A DNA stretch of 64,000 nucleotides from Eumeta japonica (Eukaryota; Arthropoda; Insecta; Lepidoptera; Psychidae): contig BGZK01000086.1 of the NCBI GenBank assembly GCA_005406025.1, forward strand, positions 372,001 to 436,000, given 5' to 3'. The translations under genes and the position numbers were made by a program. Of the stretch, positions 12,401 through 24,138 are shown in pieces. Within the stretch, counting starts at the first letter, position 1. Each line of letters begins with the position of its first letter. The notes under the pieces are model-generated. The model made no database searches. It was given only the letters and a program-made list of their open reading frames with translations, and was not told where the DNA came from.

Positions 12401-13928
12401 TAAACGTTTCATATTTTTATTCTATATATTAGGTGAGACAATTGTTTTTTTGTTTAATTCATTCTTATGTAAACATTTTTCATTTTTCTAAGTTATATTA
12501 ATATAATTGATTTTACACACAAAATAAAAATAAGGTTTAATTATTCTATTTATCTATAAAAAATTTGTTCATTCGACAGCTGAAAACTACTGAACTGTAA
12601 GAACAGTATAATAACATACTTTTGCAAAAAAAAATGTAACCATTTTTCTTCAATACTTATTATACTTATTATTAGTTAAGTACGTTGATAAGTAAAAGTT
12701 TATAACAATTAGAATTTATGCATTTATTCACTATAGTTTTCAAAAAGTCAAAGTAATATCTTTTTTTATTTTGTTTAACAAGCACATAATGTAAAATATA
12801 AATTACAGCTTCTAAATTATTATTTCGCGTATATGCTTAACACGCACACTCATATAGCTTAAAACTTCATCAAAAAAATTTTGTATGAAATTTCTCTTAT
12901 AAAGTTATAATGCTATAATTCTCTCAAATCCTTAAGAAAGTAAAGCAGTAGAAACTATATGTCGGAGATTAACATCACGTATAAGCGAACGCGGTGGACA
13001 GAGTTGACGTGCGGCGGCGGTGCGGGCGGTCGAGGCGACGACGGGAGTAACACGCATGTATGCGCGCGAGCACATCAAAACTATTGATTCGCGATATAAT
13101 ATTATTCAATACGAATTAGTGTGGCAATGTATTATCTATGATTGTGTATAGAATTTACTTTATGTACGACAATAACTTAGTATGTACTACTTTATAAGAC
13201 TCTGTTTTTTTATGTAGTGTATGTTTATTCTGTCTGAGGAACCACAAGCAATGGAGCCAGATGGTGTAGCCCACGATTCAGCTCGAAGTCCTGACTATGC
13301 TCCGACATATATATTAGACAGTCCGAACTGCGACTGCCCGCTACCGCTGAGCGCACAGAGTGAAAAACTATTTCCAGCACAATTGTTATTCTCTTCTTTT
13401 TTTAGAATTATTTATGTTGTTTTTCGAGGAATTTCATTAAAGCGGCTACATTCTTTTTTCGATCAAATATACTAACCAATTGCAAATATCTACTTATATA
13501 TAAATAAAATTGATCATAAGGTTTTTATTAACAGTTAAATTAGCCATTCCCAAAAATAAATAATTATTTATTAGCTAGTTATTTCACACTCGTTTCGGTG
13601 TACATGAATTAAATCTGGCAACAATTGTTTCCGATTTCGATCGCGCTCTCGATTTTTTGGGCCCGGTTTTGCAGCTCATTCTGCTAAAATTGAATTATAT
13701 CGATACACACCGATTGCGATATCAATATCAAATCCAATCGTTCCTCAACGGCATTTTACTAACGATAAGTCCGGAACCGAAGCTGGATGAAAATCTCAAC
13801 TTGTATCGCACCCGTATCGTTTTGTAATGTTGACCCAAAAAATTCAAAACATCTAAAACCATGAACAGCTTTTTAAAAAATTTTGGAAAATCCAAAAGTG
13901 CACGCCTCATAGCAGTCTTTCAATATTT

Positions 13929-13932
<4 letters not shown>
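9421..13932. other. Long AT-rich intergenic region, no gene recognised
   Basis: No paralogous exon, transposase or reverse transcriptase frame was recognised. It holds three short GC-rich islands in otherwise AT-rich DNA: about 10080-10135 (GCC-rich), 10560-10670, and 12990-13080 (GGC-rich), plus a short tatg repeat near 10990. An 84-codon frame at 13221-13475 has no recognisable motif and is not called. Confidence 0.5.

Positions 13933-13983
<51 letters not shown>
13933..13983. repeat. (TA)n microsatellite
   Basis: Uninterrupted alternating T and A for about 50 bp, seen directly. Confidence 0.95.
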
Positions 13984-13985
<2 letters not shown>

Positions 13986-14014
13986 TAACACGAAAAAATT
14001 TTAAGTTCAAAAAA

Positions 14015-14665
14015 TAGCTCGGTTTTTATAAGGCGAAAGTAGAGCACTACCTACCTCAGCACTCCACTTATGAGGCATGCAAAAATAGAAGCGAAAGAAA
14101 TATCAGCTTCATCAGAAATAAATAATAAGATAAACAAAACAAAATAATGAAACATAAGATTGAGACATTTTATTTATTTTTTTTATTAAACTACAGATAA
14201 TTAAAAATATTTTTGAATAAAGAATTTTTTAACGCAAGCGTTGCGAACGGACCTAAGTTTACTATACTATATAAATACTAATTACAATTAAACTACGTTG
14301 AATTAGACCGTGATCTTCGAAAGGACTTAGTTTAAGATAATACTAAAGCGTTTGGAAAAAAAATGGACTAGATCAGTTAAGATTTTCGGGAGTTATCGTG
14401 ACCACGCGAGTATGGATACATACAGACGCACGGACGTCCACGGAATAATTTTGTGAAACATCTTTTTCATTAATTTAAAAAGCAAAATGTCTTTTCAAAG
14501 TGTCAAACTAGTGTTTTTCCTTGATATTTATGTGTAAATATTTTTATATAAGTGCGATAAAAAATAAATATAGACACTTTCACTTTAAAAAATCACTTGA
14601 TTTTTGTAAGGCGAGAGTAGAGCACTACCTCAACGCTCCGCTTATGAGGCGTGCAATATTTAATT
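14015..14665. repeat. Pair of 70-bp direct repeats (14015-14085 and 14595-14665)
   Basis: Both copies contain the pattern gtagagcactacct, then c--cactcc or caacgctcc, then cttatgaggc-tgcaa. An inverted partial match (gcacgcctcatag) lies at about 13898, and a related stretch (gttatgaagcgtgcg) near 45411. This is a dispersed repeat end of unknown class. The DNA between the copies is AT-rich with no gene. Confidence 0.6.
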
Positions 14666-15167
14666 AAATAATTTCTTTTTTTTTTAATTCTAACAACATA
14701 TTCTCTCATGTTCATATCCATGTAGTTACAATCATTTTCTTGTTGAAGTGAAACTTCTAATGCGACTTCCAACAAGGTTGCGTTAAACGTTAAACTATAC
14801 CATGGAGGGGATATTAAAGCACTGTTACGTTAAACGTTCAACGCTCCTGGGGAGGGGGAATAAAAAGAGACAGAGCGAGAGTGAATGCGTGGCACTCAAA
14901 CGCATGCGCGTAGTATACCTGTTACAGGCCAGCGCGAGCGTTAGCAACGAGTAGCGTCCAATGTTCCAAGCAAGAGGTAGAGAGAAAAAAAGACACATAA
15001 AGGTAGAAAGTAGAAGAGAGAAAGAGAGTTAGTCGGTAGATTTCGTCTCGCAATTGTTTTTCACAATTGTAACGTGCGACGAAAAACGCAATTTCTACCC
15101 CTGCAATCTGTACTCATCTACAATTCTCTATTGAAATGTAACACAACCGAAATTGATCAACTGAAAG
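14666..15167. other. Intergenic, possible left part of the mariner copy
   Basis: Non-coding. Two occurrences of cgttaaacgtt near 14775 and 14828 and a purine-rich tract near 14970-15030. I could not find a mariner inverted terminal repeat here. Confidence 0.35.
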
Positions 15168-15338
15168 GGTGTGATTTTGCACCATGATAATACTAGATTA
15201 CACACATATTTAGTCACTCAGCATATGTTGAGAGAATTTGGTTGGGAAGTGTTAATGCAACCACCGTATAGCCCTGACCTTGCACCTTTGTTAGTGAGCA
15301 ATGTAATTCGCTTTCTACGTCGAAAAAAAGCTCCGTAA
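15168..15338 (+). pseudogene. mariner transposase fragment
   Basis: Fifty-six codons ending in a stop. They contain the signature around the second catalytic Asp (GVILHHDN, normally HQDNAR/P-H) and the downstream block GWEVLMQPPYSPDLAP. The PYSPDLAP motif is diagnostic of mariner-family DDE/D transposases. The third catalytic Asp (usually SDY-LF) is absent: the frame diverges after DLAP. Without the N-terminal helix-turn-helix domain, first Asp or inverted repeats nearby, this is a relic. Confidence 0.8.
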
Positions 15339-16106
15339 GAAGTGAGTCAAAAGGTAGCGGAATTTTATAAAAAAAAAAACACCCTTTTCATTCATCTTAA
15401 AGACTATTTTGTTCACTAACACCTTTCACCGTTTAAGGCGTTTAGTTATCATCTCACGCCTCAAGGATGATGATACTTAGATGAGGTGTGACCTTGACGA
15501 AGATCATAACGCGCACTTTAGGATGTAAATGAAACGCCCGACTAATGTTATTACATCTTTATCAACATTAATACATTAGTTACAAAAATAAAAACGGCTA
15601 GTTATATATTTATAAATATTTGTAGTGCATCACACGTAAGCTGTAATAAATGATAATAACAATGTTAGAGTATTTTCAGCACAAAAAAACATTTTTCGTG
15701 TGTAATTATTAAAATCGCCAATTTCATATTTCTGCTGATGCCATTTTTGTTCCTATTCTAGAATGTAATTCCAAAATCATTCAGAATGTAATAAATAAGT
15801 AACTAAATGTTCTCCAACTGAATAGAAAACCAAATAAAGTTAGGAACAAATAAAAAGGTTTCTGCACAATATTTTAGGCACGAATGCATACATCATCAAT
15901 TCTTACATTTTTTTTTTATTTATTCGCTCTTTACAGAAAATTGGACTAACAGTAGTAACTTTTGTACTAAGATTAGAAATATTTTTTTTAATTAGTGTTG
16001 TTTTCCCTGAGAATTAGGCAATAGGCTTCATAAAGCGGTCTCCCAAACTTTAATGTTAATACAGTGTAACCACGCAAACGCTAGCTAGATGCTTGTATGA
16101 CACCAT
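15339..16106. other. Intergenic, nothing recognised
   Basis: AT-rich DNA between two mariner-related elements; no coding or tandem-repeat signal. Confidence 0.5.
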
Positions 16107-17646
16107 TATACCGGTTGTAAGGGACAGCCTTCCGCAAACTAATAGAGTGAACTCAGTATATTATACTAAGATGATCCGTGCATGAAATTATTTCAGGAAA
16201 GTTAAGGGAATCCAAGAAAACTGATTTGTTTTATCACCTCCTACGCAATGTATCGCTACTATTTTTAAATCACGCGGGCGCGCAGCACAGCGAGTTGTCG
16301 GCCGCCCGTCGCCGCGGACTTAAGTTTTTCCCAGACCGGCGCACAGCACAAAGTAACGCGTCGCGGCAGATGCTTACGCATGCGCGAGTTGCCAGGCGGC
16401 TACCGCGGAGTCCGAGCGCAGCTGGTCGCCTTCCAAGCTGCGCAAATGGTATGCAACTAAGGAACTTAACTACTTTACGGATGTTTCAATTTCCTTTAGC
16501 AAATTGTAACATGCGCTCCGTCGCGGCCGGCCGCGCGGCCTCTCAGTGGAAATCGTACTTTAAGCGACCAACAGCCACACAAATGTTACATACAAAAAAA
16601 CACGCGTCAATTTTTCAATTTAAATAATGACCACAGATAAAATTAGAAGTTAAAGAAAATTAAATTAGAAGTTAAAGGAAATCCTACCTTAAAATCGCTC
16701 TGGTCGTATGAGATACGGCTCGAAGTGGCCTCTTTGTGTATCACGTACGGACGTTGCCGGTCCCTTCGCAATGTTTTGTGCACGGACCAGTGTGAGACCC
16801 GAGCTCCATGATTCCGTCGCAACAATCGAGCTGCGGTGCGTGTACTTAGGCGCGGATTTTGACGGACTAAGTCTAAAACCCTTTCCCGAGTTTTACTCCT
16901 AACTGGTCTTCCGGCGCCTTCCTGATTAGAAACGATGGGACGGTTTTCTAGCACGCGTTGATAGGCACTAGTAATTATACTGGAGTCAGATGGATGCCGA
17001 CGATCCGGATACCTTTCAACGTAAATCCTGAGCGCTCCCCTAGCATTTCCCCGAGCTTCGCCGTAAACACATGATCATTTCACTGTACTCACGAGCACTA
17101 AATGAACCGATCATCAACACAACAACAACACCATAACATAAAACAATCCAAATTAATAAGTAGGTACGTAAGACGTAACGAAAATGTAACGTGCGCGAGC
17201 GCAGGCGGACTACAAAAGAGACATGCACTTACAGCACGATCGCGGCACGAACAGAAAGAGTTCAAAGGAGCCGACGCGCGACAGACGGCCGCCGCCGCTG
17301 CCCCGCCCCGCGCGCCTCGCCGGTCGTGACAGCGTGAACTCGGTCAACTCTGGTAGCAAGGCAAATAGTAGAACCGCTGATTCCGTGCGTTGTTCGTTAA
17401 AGTAATTTAAAGACCCCATTGCTGCTTTTTTTATTTTACCTGTTTTATTTACAAAAATAGAATGTTGCGTACAGAAAATGTAATATTACATGGAAATAAA
17501 GTAGTTTTAACTGAAAAAAAAATATGTTTTTTTTTTCAAAAAAACATTTTTTTTTCCTGAGAAAATTTCCAGTGGATTTTGATTCAAAATAAGGATCTCA
17601 ATGCACCCTATCAGTTTGTGGAGGGCTGTCCCTTACACCCGGTATA
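16107..17646 (-). mobile_element. mariner-like element with 35-bp inverted ends
   Basis: The left end (from about 16107: ataccggttgtaagggacag) and the reverse complement of the right end (up to about 17646: ataccgggtgtaagggacag) match over about 35 bp with few differences. Both are flanked by TA, as expected for the Tc1/mariner superfamily. The inside carries an N-terminal transposase region on the minus strand (16643-17086) and GC-rich subterminal DNA, but no DDE catalytic domain. At 1.54 kb it is an internally deleted, non-autonomous copy. It lies just 3' of paralog B. Confidence 0.75.
16643..17086 (-). pseudogene. DUF4817-type DNA-binding region of a transposase
   Basis: Reading leftwards from about 17086 the minus strand gives VYGEARGNARGALRIYVERY, then PDRRHPSDSSII, SAYQRVLENRPIV, a basic linker GRPVRSKTRERVLDLVRQNP and LSTRTAARLLRRNHG-RVSH. 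This Tyr-Gly-Glu-Ala start and YPDRRHP core correspond to the helix-turn-helix DUF4817 domain that precedes many arthropod mariner-like transposases. The frame then runs into AT-rich DNA without the catalytic region. The 103-residue open stretch 16643-16954 is only the latter half of the domain. Confidence 0.75.
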
Positions 17647-17811
17647 AATACGTGCCGTGCGCGTGCGGTGCAGAGCCAATAATAACGTAGACTATAAATG
17701 CAATGGTAATACAATAGTTAGACACATAAAATAGGAGGAAATAAAGTTTACTATACGACTTGATTCTTAGTGACACAAATTCTTCATACTCAATGAAAGG
17801 AAACTACTCCG

Positions 17812-19140
17812 TCAATAATATACGCTCAAGAATACTTGAATCCGTGCGTCCCTACTGTCAGCCAATAACTTGAATACGTCTTGTAGCTCCAGACGATCAG
17901 AATCATATAAAAGGCTCATTTTATGTAACAGTAGTATAGTAAAATACAAACTGTCGTCCTCCCCGCTGTGAGCAACACCTTGGATTATTGCAATTTTAAG
18001 TTTTTCCAAATATTCCCTGTTACTCAAATTGTATGTGTACTCGACCACATCGTCCACGTAGATGTCAGTGATGGTATGGAAGTAGTCCGTGAGGAGCTGT
18101 CGGTGCTCGCGCGCCAGGTACCGGCCGAACACCAGCCCCACGGCCGACGCCACTTCTGCGCCGTTGGTCTGTTCGGAGAACAAGGTCGGCTGCTGCTTTT
18201 TGAGGTGCTGTAAGGTCTTGTAGTACACCATCGTCAGGTGAATGAACGAATAGAGCTTGAAATGCCGCTTTACGTCCAGAAATGTGTGCATTTCCTCAAC
18301 AACCTTAATAAACATCGGTAAGCAGTTAGCAAAGGTATCATTCAGAAAAGCTTTATTATATTTCAGGTTCATAATAAAATTTTCGAAATATTTCCTCATG
18401 CAGCATCGATTATCATCGTTGATGTCATTCCAGGAATTCTTAATGATGTTCATAAACGCGATACCGACCGTTGCAAACCTCTCGTTTTGAGAAGTTTCTG
18501 TTTCACAACTGAGTAAAAACCGACAAAGAATCCTTATGTAAGCATCATGGATAAAAGTAGAACCCCTCTCTGCAATCATTTCTTTTCCAAATTCAGACTC
18601 CAAAAATTGTTTAAGGATCCATAAGACATCGGTTTCGTTTAATTCACTCACATTTTTGTTCAAATATTTCAAATTATTTCTTAAATTTTTAAGTTGTAAA
18701 AAGTTGTCTTTATCATCAATCTTTTTAAATTGTTTAGACAATTGTATAGATAATATCGTTACACAATACTCCATTTTGATAACCTTGGGGACGCCCTTAC
18801 TATCAGACAAAACGTTCCACAGTCTTGCATTATAATGCGGAGAAAATTCTATCATTAATGCCTTCATCTGCTCCCACAAGACCGATTGTAAAGATTCTCC
18901 CTGTAAATGCATGTATTTGTAGAATTTATTTAGCAGGAATCTCTTCATTTTTGTTTTGGAGCTTTGACGAACGTGTACAATGACATTCAAAACGTCCACG
19001 GGCAGGAGCCTGTCGAAGGCAAGCGCCACGCCGAGGCGCACGAAGGGCGCCGGCCCGCCCAGCAGCGCCGGCAGCTGCGCGCGGACCGCGGCCGCCGGCA
19101 GCGGGCCCAGCGCGTTGCGACTGGCGATCACACCCACGTC
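17812..19140 (-). CDS. Paralog B, coding exon 2 (complete, ends at stop)
   Basis: Second and final coding exon of the only complete, unbroken gene in the window: 442 codons plus stop. It opens at 19140 after an acceptor (gtaccttacag) with DVGVIASRNA; the frame is phase 0 with exon 1. The first 45 codons are strikingly GC-rich (Ala, Pro, Leu, Arg) against an AT-rich gene. Visible blocks: APFVRLGVALAFDRLLP, LLNKFYKYMHLQGESLQSV, HYNARLWNVLSDS, HDAYIRILCRFLLSCETE, LDVKRHFKLYSFIHLTMVYY, VASAVGLVFGRYLAREHRQL and a C-terminal YFTILLLHKMSLLYD. Helical throughout, no membrane span. The intron (19141-19487) is 347 bp. Together with exon 1 the protein is about 1204 residues. Function unknown; it aligns with all other copies. 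Confidence 0.9.
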   Translation of the reverse strand, partial: DVGVIASRNALGPLPAAAVRAQLPALLGGPAPFVRLGVALAFDRLLPVDVLNVIVHVRQSSKTKMKRFLLNKFYKYMHLQGESLQSVLWEQMKALMIEFSPHYNARLWNVLSDSKGVPKVIKMEYCVTILSIQLSKQFKKIDDKDNFLQLKNLRNNLKYLNKNVSELNETDVLWILKQFLESEFGKEMIAERGSTFIHDAYIRILCRFLLSCETETSQNERFATVGIAFMNIIKNSWNDINDDNRCCMRKYFENFIMNLKYNKAFLNDTFANCLPMFIKVVEEMHTFLDVKRHFKLYSFIHLTMVYYKTLQHLKKQQPTLFSEQTNGAEVASAVGLVFGRYLAREHRQLLTDYFHTITDIYVDDVVEYTYNLSNREYLEKLKIAIIQGVAHSGEDDSLYFTILLLHKMSLLYDSDRLELQDVFKLLADSRDARIQVFLSVYY

Positions 19141-19487
19141 CTGTAAGGTACAAACTTTGGAAAAGCTGTCCAAGAAATATTGCGTATAAAAAAAAACATG
19201 CAATATACAAATTTCAAAATACGCTCAGGGAAATGGCATTTGAAGATAACACAAATAAATATTTTAACAGCAGATAGCTGTTTTAACGTTCTTTTGAGCA
19301 TTGCAAGTGTTCATACGGTCCAGTGATAAGGAAGTAGGTAAAAATTACAGCTCTTAATTATTTTTACATGACATAATATGTGAGATATTCTGTCTGCATT
19401 AATCAATACTGAACTTTGTTAATCTCACGCTAATTTCATACAATAATCCTCAAAGAAATCTAATGGCACAGAGGAAAATATGATTAC

Positions 19488-21773
19488 CTTGTTAACTATT
19501 ACTTGAAGGTGATCCACTGACCACGCCATATGAACGTTAGCAGCAAGCCTTTGAGCCAATTGCTTGTTCTCCTTTCCTCCCGCGTAAAGATCTGTCATGA
19601 CCGACAACACGGCCGGGCCCTGCAGTATGCACAGCGCTCGACACGACTTCAAGCTGGCTGCGTCGTCTGGTTTCGCTTTCACTTTGTCTTCGATAATTAA
19701 CTTAAATCTTTGAGCCAAATCAGGAAAATATACTTTTATCTTTATCAAAAACTTGTCCATTTTCAACTCTCCTTTCATAACTAAATCTGCGAATTTATTA
19801 GTATCGGTCAACAAAAGCACGTCGTGGCGCAAAGCGTTAATGTATGATGCATTAGTTTGCATCAAACAGAAATTTTCCTTTATAAATATCTTACGGCATT
19901 TCCCCATTTGATACAGGCGCACTAGTATGTCCTTGCTTTTTTGGATGTCGTTTTCTGAAACTTCTTTAATAATGTCTATGACTTCAGGGCAAAGATCTAT
20001 ATTAATTCTATATGCCTGGAAGAGTTTAAGTATTTTGTTTACGAAGTCGATTACATCGTCCCAGTTGTGTTCCTGGAGACTCGATTTAGATTTTGCTATG
20101 AGCATTGTATACAAAGTTTTGTACACTTTTTGTTTTTCAGTTACAGACAAATCATATTCAACCAAAGGATTAAACACTGTAATAAATTTATTAAATATGT
20201 CAAGATCAACATCACGGTCACTCAGTATGTCGTGTAAGAGGATGGCATGGATGCCTTCATCGCAAGGTACTTGTTCCTCGCTCTGAAAGACAACTTGCAA
20301 CACCATTTTATGAAAGATCTGCCACGGCTCCTCTGGCAGTCGGTAGGCGGCAGCGCGCCGCACCAAGCTACGGAGGAAACTTGCCCTCAGTGTACTTGGC
20401 TCGTTTGCATGTCTAGTGCTGACCAGCTCCAAAAGCGTCTGAACATGATCTGGGTGCTTTAAAGTCTTGCTTACTAGCACATTTAAAATCATTAGTCGGT
20501 TTTTATGCGAGCTTTCTGATTGAAGTAATTTCTTCAATTCGAAAAAAGTTTTAGAGAATGCTGTAAACCTGTATTTGTCAAATAATTCATCTAACAACGT
20601 TGGTAGTTTTCTACATTTCAGCGCCATTGGACAATATCTTGGGACATCCATACAATATTCAACGTAATTATCTGATAGTTCAGTGTCGCCGGATTCTGAA
20701 ACAAAGGTGTGCTCCAAGTTTTGAAAAGGTATCTGGGGAAGTGGATACGGTGCCTCTGCAACAACTAAGTCAATATTTTTATCTCGGAATATTTTCTTAA
20801 TAATTTCTTGTTTATCTTCCTTACTGATACGATTCAAAAGAGGCTCTGCGCTTTTGTACGTGAGCGTGAACCAAGGCACCAGGTATCGGGCCCTGGCCAG
20901 CCTCATCACGAGGTCCCGCGCTTCCTCCTCGCTAAGGTAACGCGCCAGCGTGGGCAGATGCAGCAGCGCGCCGCCGTACAACTCCGGCTTTGCAAAGTAC
21001 TTGTCTTTATGCTTCTGCATTATGTATTTCGTAGCTTTTGAGCTTAATCTTTTGTTATATCCTTTAGAACTACAATATTTTTCAATTATTTCGAAATACA
21101 CTTCTGGTTGCAATTTTAACAATATTCTTGTTACATCTAAATATTCTTTTATATTTTCCGTCGTGAATTTCTTAAACTTTTTTTTACCATTTACCAATAT
21201 GTCAAAATATTTTAATAGAAGTCTCGGGCACTTCTCGCAAAGCAGTTTTAAATAATGCGGAGTAACCTCTTCGATATACAAATCGAATTCACTCATTATG
21301 GCCTCCTCAGAACATTTTGGTAAAAAATGCTTAGCGATAGATATGTTTTGTTTAGACTTGTAGTAGCGATAGAAATGAAAACACCTTGCCTCATCTTTGA
21401 GATTCATATATATAAAGTGCCACATTTTAGTCACACCCGTGGTCAACATTTTGGGAAATAGTTCTTCTTCCAGATATTGTGGATTGATGATGTCAGTGTA
21501 CTCGGCGTCCGTGACCAGCCAAGTGCTCTTCAGCGCTCTACTGACGTACAACATGTTTCGATCCTTCAGATTTTCAACTATATAATCAACGTTTTTACAC
21601 TTTGATGCTAAGTCTATTTTGAAAAGCCTATCTATGATTGAAGTCTCCTGAGTATTTCTTATGTCATTAAACGCTACATTACGCTGTAGAACGTCTCTTG
21701 CGGATTCATTCATATGCTTGTGTCTCTGTCCTAGATTACCTTCGACAAATTGTATGGGCATACAATAATCCAT
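19488..21773 (-). CDS. Paralog B, coding exon 1 (starts at ATG)
   Basis: 762 codons without interruption. A longer open frame extends to 21833, but I choose the ATG at 21773 because it abuts a good splice acceptor (gtgtgttcctttcag) and matches the start in A, C and D; the upstream codons are the intron tail. It ends VIVNK at donor aag|gtaatc. Conserved blocks are as in A: NPQYLEEELFP, RALKSTWLVTDAEYTDI, MQKHKDKYFAKPELYGGALL, DEGIHAILLHDIL, LAANVHMAWS. Hypervariable block 20601-20735 (45 codons, Cys-containing). The 3' half is about 98% identical to A; the 5' half resembles A much less. This mosaic suggests gene conversion between A and B. Unknown family; all-helical prediction is by eye from residue pattern only. 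Confidence 0.9.
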
Positions 21774-23274
21774 CTGAAAGGAACACACAGACATGTGACA
21801 ATTTGAAATAAATGGACGTACAACGACAAGCAAACAGATCGTGTTAGATTAAATTTTCAAAATCATAAAAGTTGAAGCAGTATCTATGACCTCAATTAGT
21901 GAGTACGCTTCGTGTTTATCACCTAAAAGACTTGGCGCTTAGACTAGATGATGGCGTGTTTCCCGATTTCATGAAAGAAAATGTGCGAAGTTTGACAAGA
22001 TGCAGTTGGAATATTGTGCGATCTCTTCAGACACTGGACTATATAAACCATCAAAACCAGACCGAAAACACTACGTCATTGTTGGATACATACATTTTGA
22101 AAACAAATAAAGTTTGAATACCATACAATGGGTCTGCGACTCGTAGTTTTGTAGCTATTAACATTTATAGATTCGAGCGAGCAATCATCTTGCGAACAAA
22201 TTAAGTTCGACTACCGTACAATACATATATCTACGGTAAGGCTATGTTGTGGTCAACTTGGTTGCAGCACAAAAATCAGCCGAATCGGCCGGTGAAATAC
22301 CGAACACAGCTTTCTCTTACTCAGTCTTATTCTTACAAAACTCAGCTTCCGCTTTTGAGTTTAGCGCAATTAGAATCTAAGTTGGCCGCTGTCTCCATCG
22401 CCCCCCCCCCCGGCCATCAGCCCATTTTCCCTCAGCTATACCATTCCCGCCCAAAATACCGGCAACGCATTGATAATGTGTTGATGATAAATAGTTTTTC
22501 AATGTAAAATAACTTTTTTGTCTTAATGCCCTCAGACTAGAATGAAAATTATATAAACAGTCTCGTTGGAGATTTGAAAGATAAACAACAAGATGAATAT
22601 TCGTCGCCGTAGAGTGAAGACCTCGTAAGTACAATTTCGTCATAATTTTTTTTTTATTACGTTTCTGGATAGAAAACTTCGTAACACACGTGCTGAATTC
22701 ATCCAAAAAAATATTCGACTATGGTAGCGCCATCTACGACGTATTATGAGAACCTCGTAAACTAAAAAAGAAACACGAATACCGTTTAAAATTTCGTAAC
22801 CTTTGGACTATTATAGTAAAACTTTTATTGTTGAATAAGGAAACGTGGTTTATTTTATTAAATAAAAAAACAAAAAAAAATGACGCTTGGTATAAAAATT
22901 TTATAGGGCGCGGTTTTTTTTCCCTCCTGAAAAGTTGCATTTTTAGTACTTACGAAGTCTTCACTTTACGGCGACGATATGTTGCAATTATGATGTTAAA
23001 ATTGTTGTCAACAAAAAGAACAGAAGAACCGCCATCGCCACCGCAACAGCAGTCGCAGTTCCACGTTTTGAAAATCAAACCAAAGACAATATTCTATAAA
23101 ACATAGTACGTCTGTTGATAGATGATATCATCGCCTTCCATGCACAAAAATCGAAATTGCCACCATTTCAATAGATATAGGAGAAGACTCACTCCATACC
23201 TCTTTATCTATTCACTAAGACATAATACTTAACTGTTATTTTAAACTCATATCCTACACACAATTATATATATG

Positions 23275-23282
<8 letters not shown>
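21774..23282. other. Upstream flank of paralog B with a possible SINE-like piece
   Basis: Starts with the intron tail preceding the B start. Near 22330-22470 there is a C-rich tract and a motif taccggcaacgcattgataa resembling repeat ends I know from Lepidoptera, which suggests a short interspersed element, but no A/B box pair was found. A 92-codon frame at 22828-23106 has no recognisable content. Confidence 0.35.

Positions 23283-23358
<76 letters not shown>
23283..23358. repeat. (TA)n microsatellite
   Basis: About 76 bp of alternating T and A, preceded by tatatgtacatac. Seen directly; the frame through it (Ile-Tyr repeats) is not a gene. Confidence 0.95.
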
Positions 23359-23359
<1 letters not shown>

Positions 23360-23770
23360 GAGTGGAACAGAGAAGCTCTCTTTTTTATCAATTAATTATT
23401 TTTATTATTTACAATTTCCGTTTAAAATCAATTGCATTGTTAAGTGTTCTTTCTTAAAACACTTACTATTTCAAGGTAATAAATACAATTAAGCACATTA
23501 CCTTCTAACTAAAAGTTCACGCCTTACTCCATGTATCCATATTAATACGCTTTTATAAGCTTGGGTTGTATCTAACTATGTATGTATGTATGTAACGGAA
23601 TCTTTGAGCTTAATTTTCACCAATTTCAAGAAGTCTGATTGATTTAAAACTTTGCATAGTATCAAGGAGCAATGACAATACAATAATTTGATAAGTTATC
23701 CTCTTATCCTGATCAGGATCGCCAGGATCGAATAATTCCGTCACGTATTGTCGAGAGCAAGTGGCTTATT

Positions 23771-23818
23771 ACTGTTACTAAATTCTATTACTGTTTTGTA
23801 ATAGAATTTAGTAACAGT
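23771..23818. repeat. Perfect 21-bp hairpin
   Basis: Left arm 23771-23791 begins actgttactaaattctatta; the right arm 23798-23818 is its exact reverse complement, with loop tgtttt. Confidence 0.9.
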
Positions 23819-23916
23819 TTTAAGCATTATTAATAATTCACCTATTGTTGTATTATTAAAAATTACAAATTTTTACCAATCAACCGAATTAAAAAGTGAA
23901 AAATAAATATAGTTTA

Positions 23917-24138
23917 AAAAAACTAAAAAACACGCCTTTAAAGCACAAACTAAAAAGTGAAAAATAATCCTTAATATGGCGGTTTGTGCCACATTTTTCG
24001 TATATGGAGCAACCCACGCTTTTTCCGCAATAATACTAGTATTTTTCGTCACTGTTCATTATTTTTTTGAGTTCATATTAAGGATTACTTTTCACTTTTT
24101 AGTTTAATGTGCTTTAAAAACGTGTTTTTTTAGTTTTT
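23917..24138. repeat. Small foldback (MITE-like) element
   Basis: Left arm about 23917-23978 (aactaaaaaacacg, then aaagcac, aactaaaaagtgaaaa and aatccttaatatg) pairs with right arm about 24075-24138 in inverted orientation, with few mismatches and about 95 bp between. No coding capacity. A third partial copy of the aaaaagtgaaaaata motif lies at 23890. Superfamily not assignable. Confidence 0.75.

Noticed and set aside
13221..13475. 84-codon frame with Pro/Ser-rich start
   Set aside because: No paralog, no recognisable domain, no splice or promoter context.
16178..16627. 149-codon plus-strand frame rich in Arg and Ala
   Set aside because: It lies in the GC-rich subterminal part of the mariner-like element and has no transposase motif; probably chance.
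18926..19210. Alternative frames over GC-rich exon 2 starts (also 577-843, 45782-45982, 62712-62912)
   Set aside because: Overlap the well-supported paralog frame in other phases; they are open only because of high GC, and recur in each copy for that reason.
23272..23457. Ile-Tyr repeat frame
   Set aside because: Product of the (TA)n microsatellite.
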